Source: Parapedobacter sp. SGR-10
Lineage (GTDB): Bacteria > Bacteroidota > Bacteroidia > Sphingobacteriales > Sphingobacteriaceae
NCBI RefSeq assembly: GCF_011030405.1
Contig: NZ_JAAJTJ010000015.1
Location: forward strand, 1-64,000
Length of the DNA: 64,000 bases
Reading direction: 5' to 3'
A program made the position numbers and the translations under genes. This document shows positions 62,894-64,000 of this stretch, one piece after another. Numbering within the stretch: position 1 is the first letter of the stretch; each line of letters begins with the position of its first letter. The notes below the pieces were generated by a model, which saw only the letters and a program-made list of their open reading frames with translations, made no database searches and was not told where the DNA came from.

Positions 62894-63181
62894 ATGACTA
62901 TTGACGCTTTTATCATTCTGCTTTATATATTAATATTGGCTAGCTATCTTGGCTTTGAATTGATCAACAAAATACCTCCTACCCTACATACACCACTCAT
63001 GTCGGGATCGAATGCCATATCCGGCATTACGATAGTCGGAGCTATCATTGCCTGTAATGAACTAGGTTATGTATCTGTCAGTAAATGGCTCGGAATGGCT
63101 GCCCTTGTTCTAGCGACTATTAACGTTGTTGGTGGTTATGCCGTGACCGACAGGATGTTGAAAATGTTTAAGAAAAAATAA
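62894..63181 (+). CDS. NAD(P) transhydrogenase subunit alpha, membrane part
   Basis: A 95-residue membrane protein with three hydrophobic helices (about 4-23, 40-60 and 68-88), matching the short PntAB polypeptide. Conserved pieces are HTPLMSGSNAISGITIVGA and NVVGGYAVTDRML. It carries part of the proton channel. A spacer of about 100 bases with AATTAA/ATTAAAC-like repeats separates it from pntA. Confidence 0.93.
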   Translation: MTIDAFIILLYILILASYLGFELINKIPPTLHTPLMSGSNAISGITIVGAIIACNELGYVSVSKWLGMAALVLATINVVGGYAVTDRMLKMFKKK

Positions 63182-63291
63182 AGTACATCCGTTATGCCTT
63201 TTGCATAAATATATCATGGCTGTTGTTATGTTTTAACTGCAAAATGTCCAAACTGGTACTTGTTATCCATTAAAATTACTTTAAGAAAAAA

Positions 63292-64000
63292 ATGAATATC
63301 ATTATACAAATATCTTACCTAATCGCCTCTATACTCTTCATCATAGGTATCAAAATGCTAGGGCGTACCAAAACAGCGCGTCAAGGAAACGCTGTGTCTT
63401 CCGTGGGTATGTTTATTGCGATCTTAGCTACTGTTGTACAGGTGGAAGCTATTTCCTTGGTTGATATATTGATCTGTATTGTCATCGGTTCGGCCATAGG
63501 ACTCGTAATCGCCTTTAAAGTACAAATGACCAAAATTCCCGAAATGGTCGCGTTGTTCAATGGTTTCGGAGGATTAGCATCTCTTGCTGTGGCCTTATCT
63601 GATTTTTGGTTAAACACACAAGAGAAAGGTATTGCCGTAGACTCCATTACCGGTATCAGCGTGGCATTGAGTATTCTCATCGGAGGGATTACGTTTACAG
63701 GTTCGATCATTGCCTTTTTGAAACTTAGCGGCAATATTTCCGGTCGTGCCATTGTCTTCACAGGTCAGCACCTCATCAATCTAATATTGTTGATTTCTGC
63801 TATTAGCATTACGGTATTTGCCTTGACAGACTTTTCTAACCCCACCTATATGGTCCTATTGGCTGTGGTGTCCTTGATCATCGGGGTGCTTGTGGTTATT
63901 CCTATCGGAGGAGCGGATATGCCCGTAGTGATCTCTTTATTGAATTCCTATTCGGGAATGGCTGCCTGTGCAACCGGTTTTGTACTCAATAACAATGTAC
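63292..64000 (+). CDS. pntB: NAD(P) transhydrogenase subunit beta, partial
   Basis: The first 236 codons of the beta subunit are present; the gene runs off the window. The ATG at 63292 follows an A-rich stretch. Membrane helices with the typical sequence appear in order: ISYLIASILFIIGIKMLGRT, then GNAVSSVGM, the ALFNGFGGLASLAVALSDF segment, then GGITFTGSIIAFLKL, and GGADMPVVISLLNSYSGMAA at the end. The NADP-binding domain lies beyond the edge. It completes the three-part transhydrogenase with the two genes upstream. Confidence 0.96.
   Translation, partial: MNIIIQISYLIASILFIIGIKMLGRTKTARQGNAVSSVGMFIAILATVVQVEAISLVDILICIVIGSAIGLVIAFKVQMTKIPEMVALFNGFGGLASLAVALSDFWLNTQEKGIAVDSITGISVALSILIGGITFTGSIIAFLKLSGNISGRAIVFTGQHLINLILLISAISITVFALTDFSNPTYMVLLAVVSLIIGVLVVIPIGGADMPVVISLLNSYSGMAACATGFVLNNNV

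Noticed and set aside
1-64000. tRNA, rRNA, CRISPR array or riboswitch
   Set aside because: I looked in all gaps above about 100 bases and saw no cloverleaf, no regularly spaced repeats and no recognised riboswitch core. A covariance-model scan would be needed to exclude small RNAs.

Overview
The window looks like chromosomal DNA of a Bacteroidota bacterium, most likely Sphingobacteriaceae (Sphingobacterium or a close relative). The support is SusC/SusD pairs behind ECF sigma/FecR switches, Bacteroidota-restricted families (DUF4199, DUF3098, DUF4974-type FecR, BACON, DUF5017), a fused E1 alpha/beta 2-oxoacid dehydrogenase, TAnnTTTG-type -7 promoter boxes, and weak use of Shine-Dalgarno sequences. 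No rRNA, tRNA, CRISPR array, transposase or phage gene was seen.

Layout. 1-5651 (minus): an envelope-type operon with a dihydroorotase-like protein that has lost its metal ligands, an acidic unknown, DUF4199, two GT2 glycosyltransferases and a small conserved protein cut by the window edge; ubiX lies upstream behind a terminator. 5756-10033 (plus): a PLP deaminase-like protein and a SWIM/SNF2 helicase. 10039-15328: large katE-type catalase, a PAS-LuxR regulator, a lipoprotein, a gene-poor stretch and a GNAT acetyltransferase. 15487-17625: a TonB receptor. 17668-26958 (minus): PUL 1, consisting of sigma, FecR, a SusC interrupted by an in-frame amber codon, SusD, a phosphodiester glycosidase and a BACON/beta-helix lipoprotein. 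27157-30720: SGNH hydrolase and fused E1. 30979-35101: an unknown protein, a NUDIX hydrolase and leuS. 35284-48709 (minus): PUL 2, consisting of sigma, FecR, SusC, SusD, DUF5017, BNR-4 protein, DUF4838 protein, a signal-peptide fossil and a SASA-DUF1080 esterase. 49027-54837 (plus): a housekeeping run ftsX, DUF3098, uppP, truB, ribF, accA, patatin. 54879-61195 (minus): a TetR-led RND efflux operon. 61668-64000 (plus): split proton-translocating transhydrogenase, with pntB cut by the window edge.

How parts work together. Each PUL should sense its glycan through SusC and FecR, release the ECF sigma factor, import oligosaccharides by SusCD and trim them with secreted enzymes. PUL 1 points to phosphodiester-linked sugars and PUL 2 to acetylated, uronate-containing glycans, both by inference.

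Most notable observations: (i) a 20-base palindrome in the same position just upstream of two predicted promoters, one for the PAS-LuxR gene and one for the lipoprotein gene facing it, suggesting a small uncharacterised regulon; (ii) a metal-ligand-free pseudo-dihydroorotase in a glycosyltransferase operon; (iii) the amber codon in susC of PUL 1; (iv) an AT-rich block in PUL 2 covering exactly the SusC barrel, SusD and DUF5017, as if the import module had been swapped; (v) an inverted-repeat family that supplies the stop codons of three unrelated genes.
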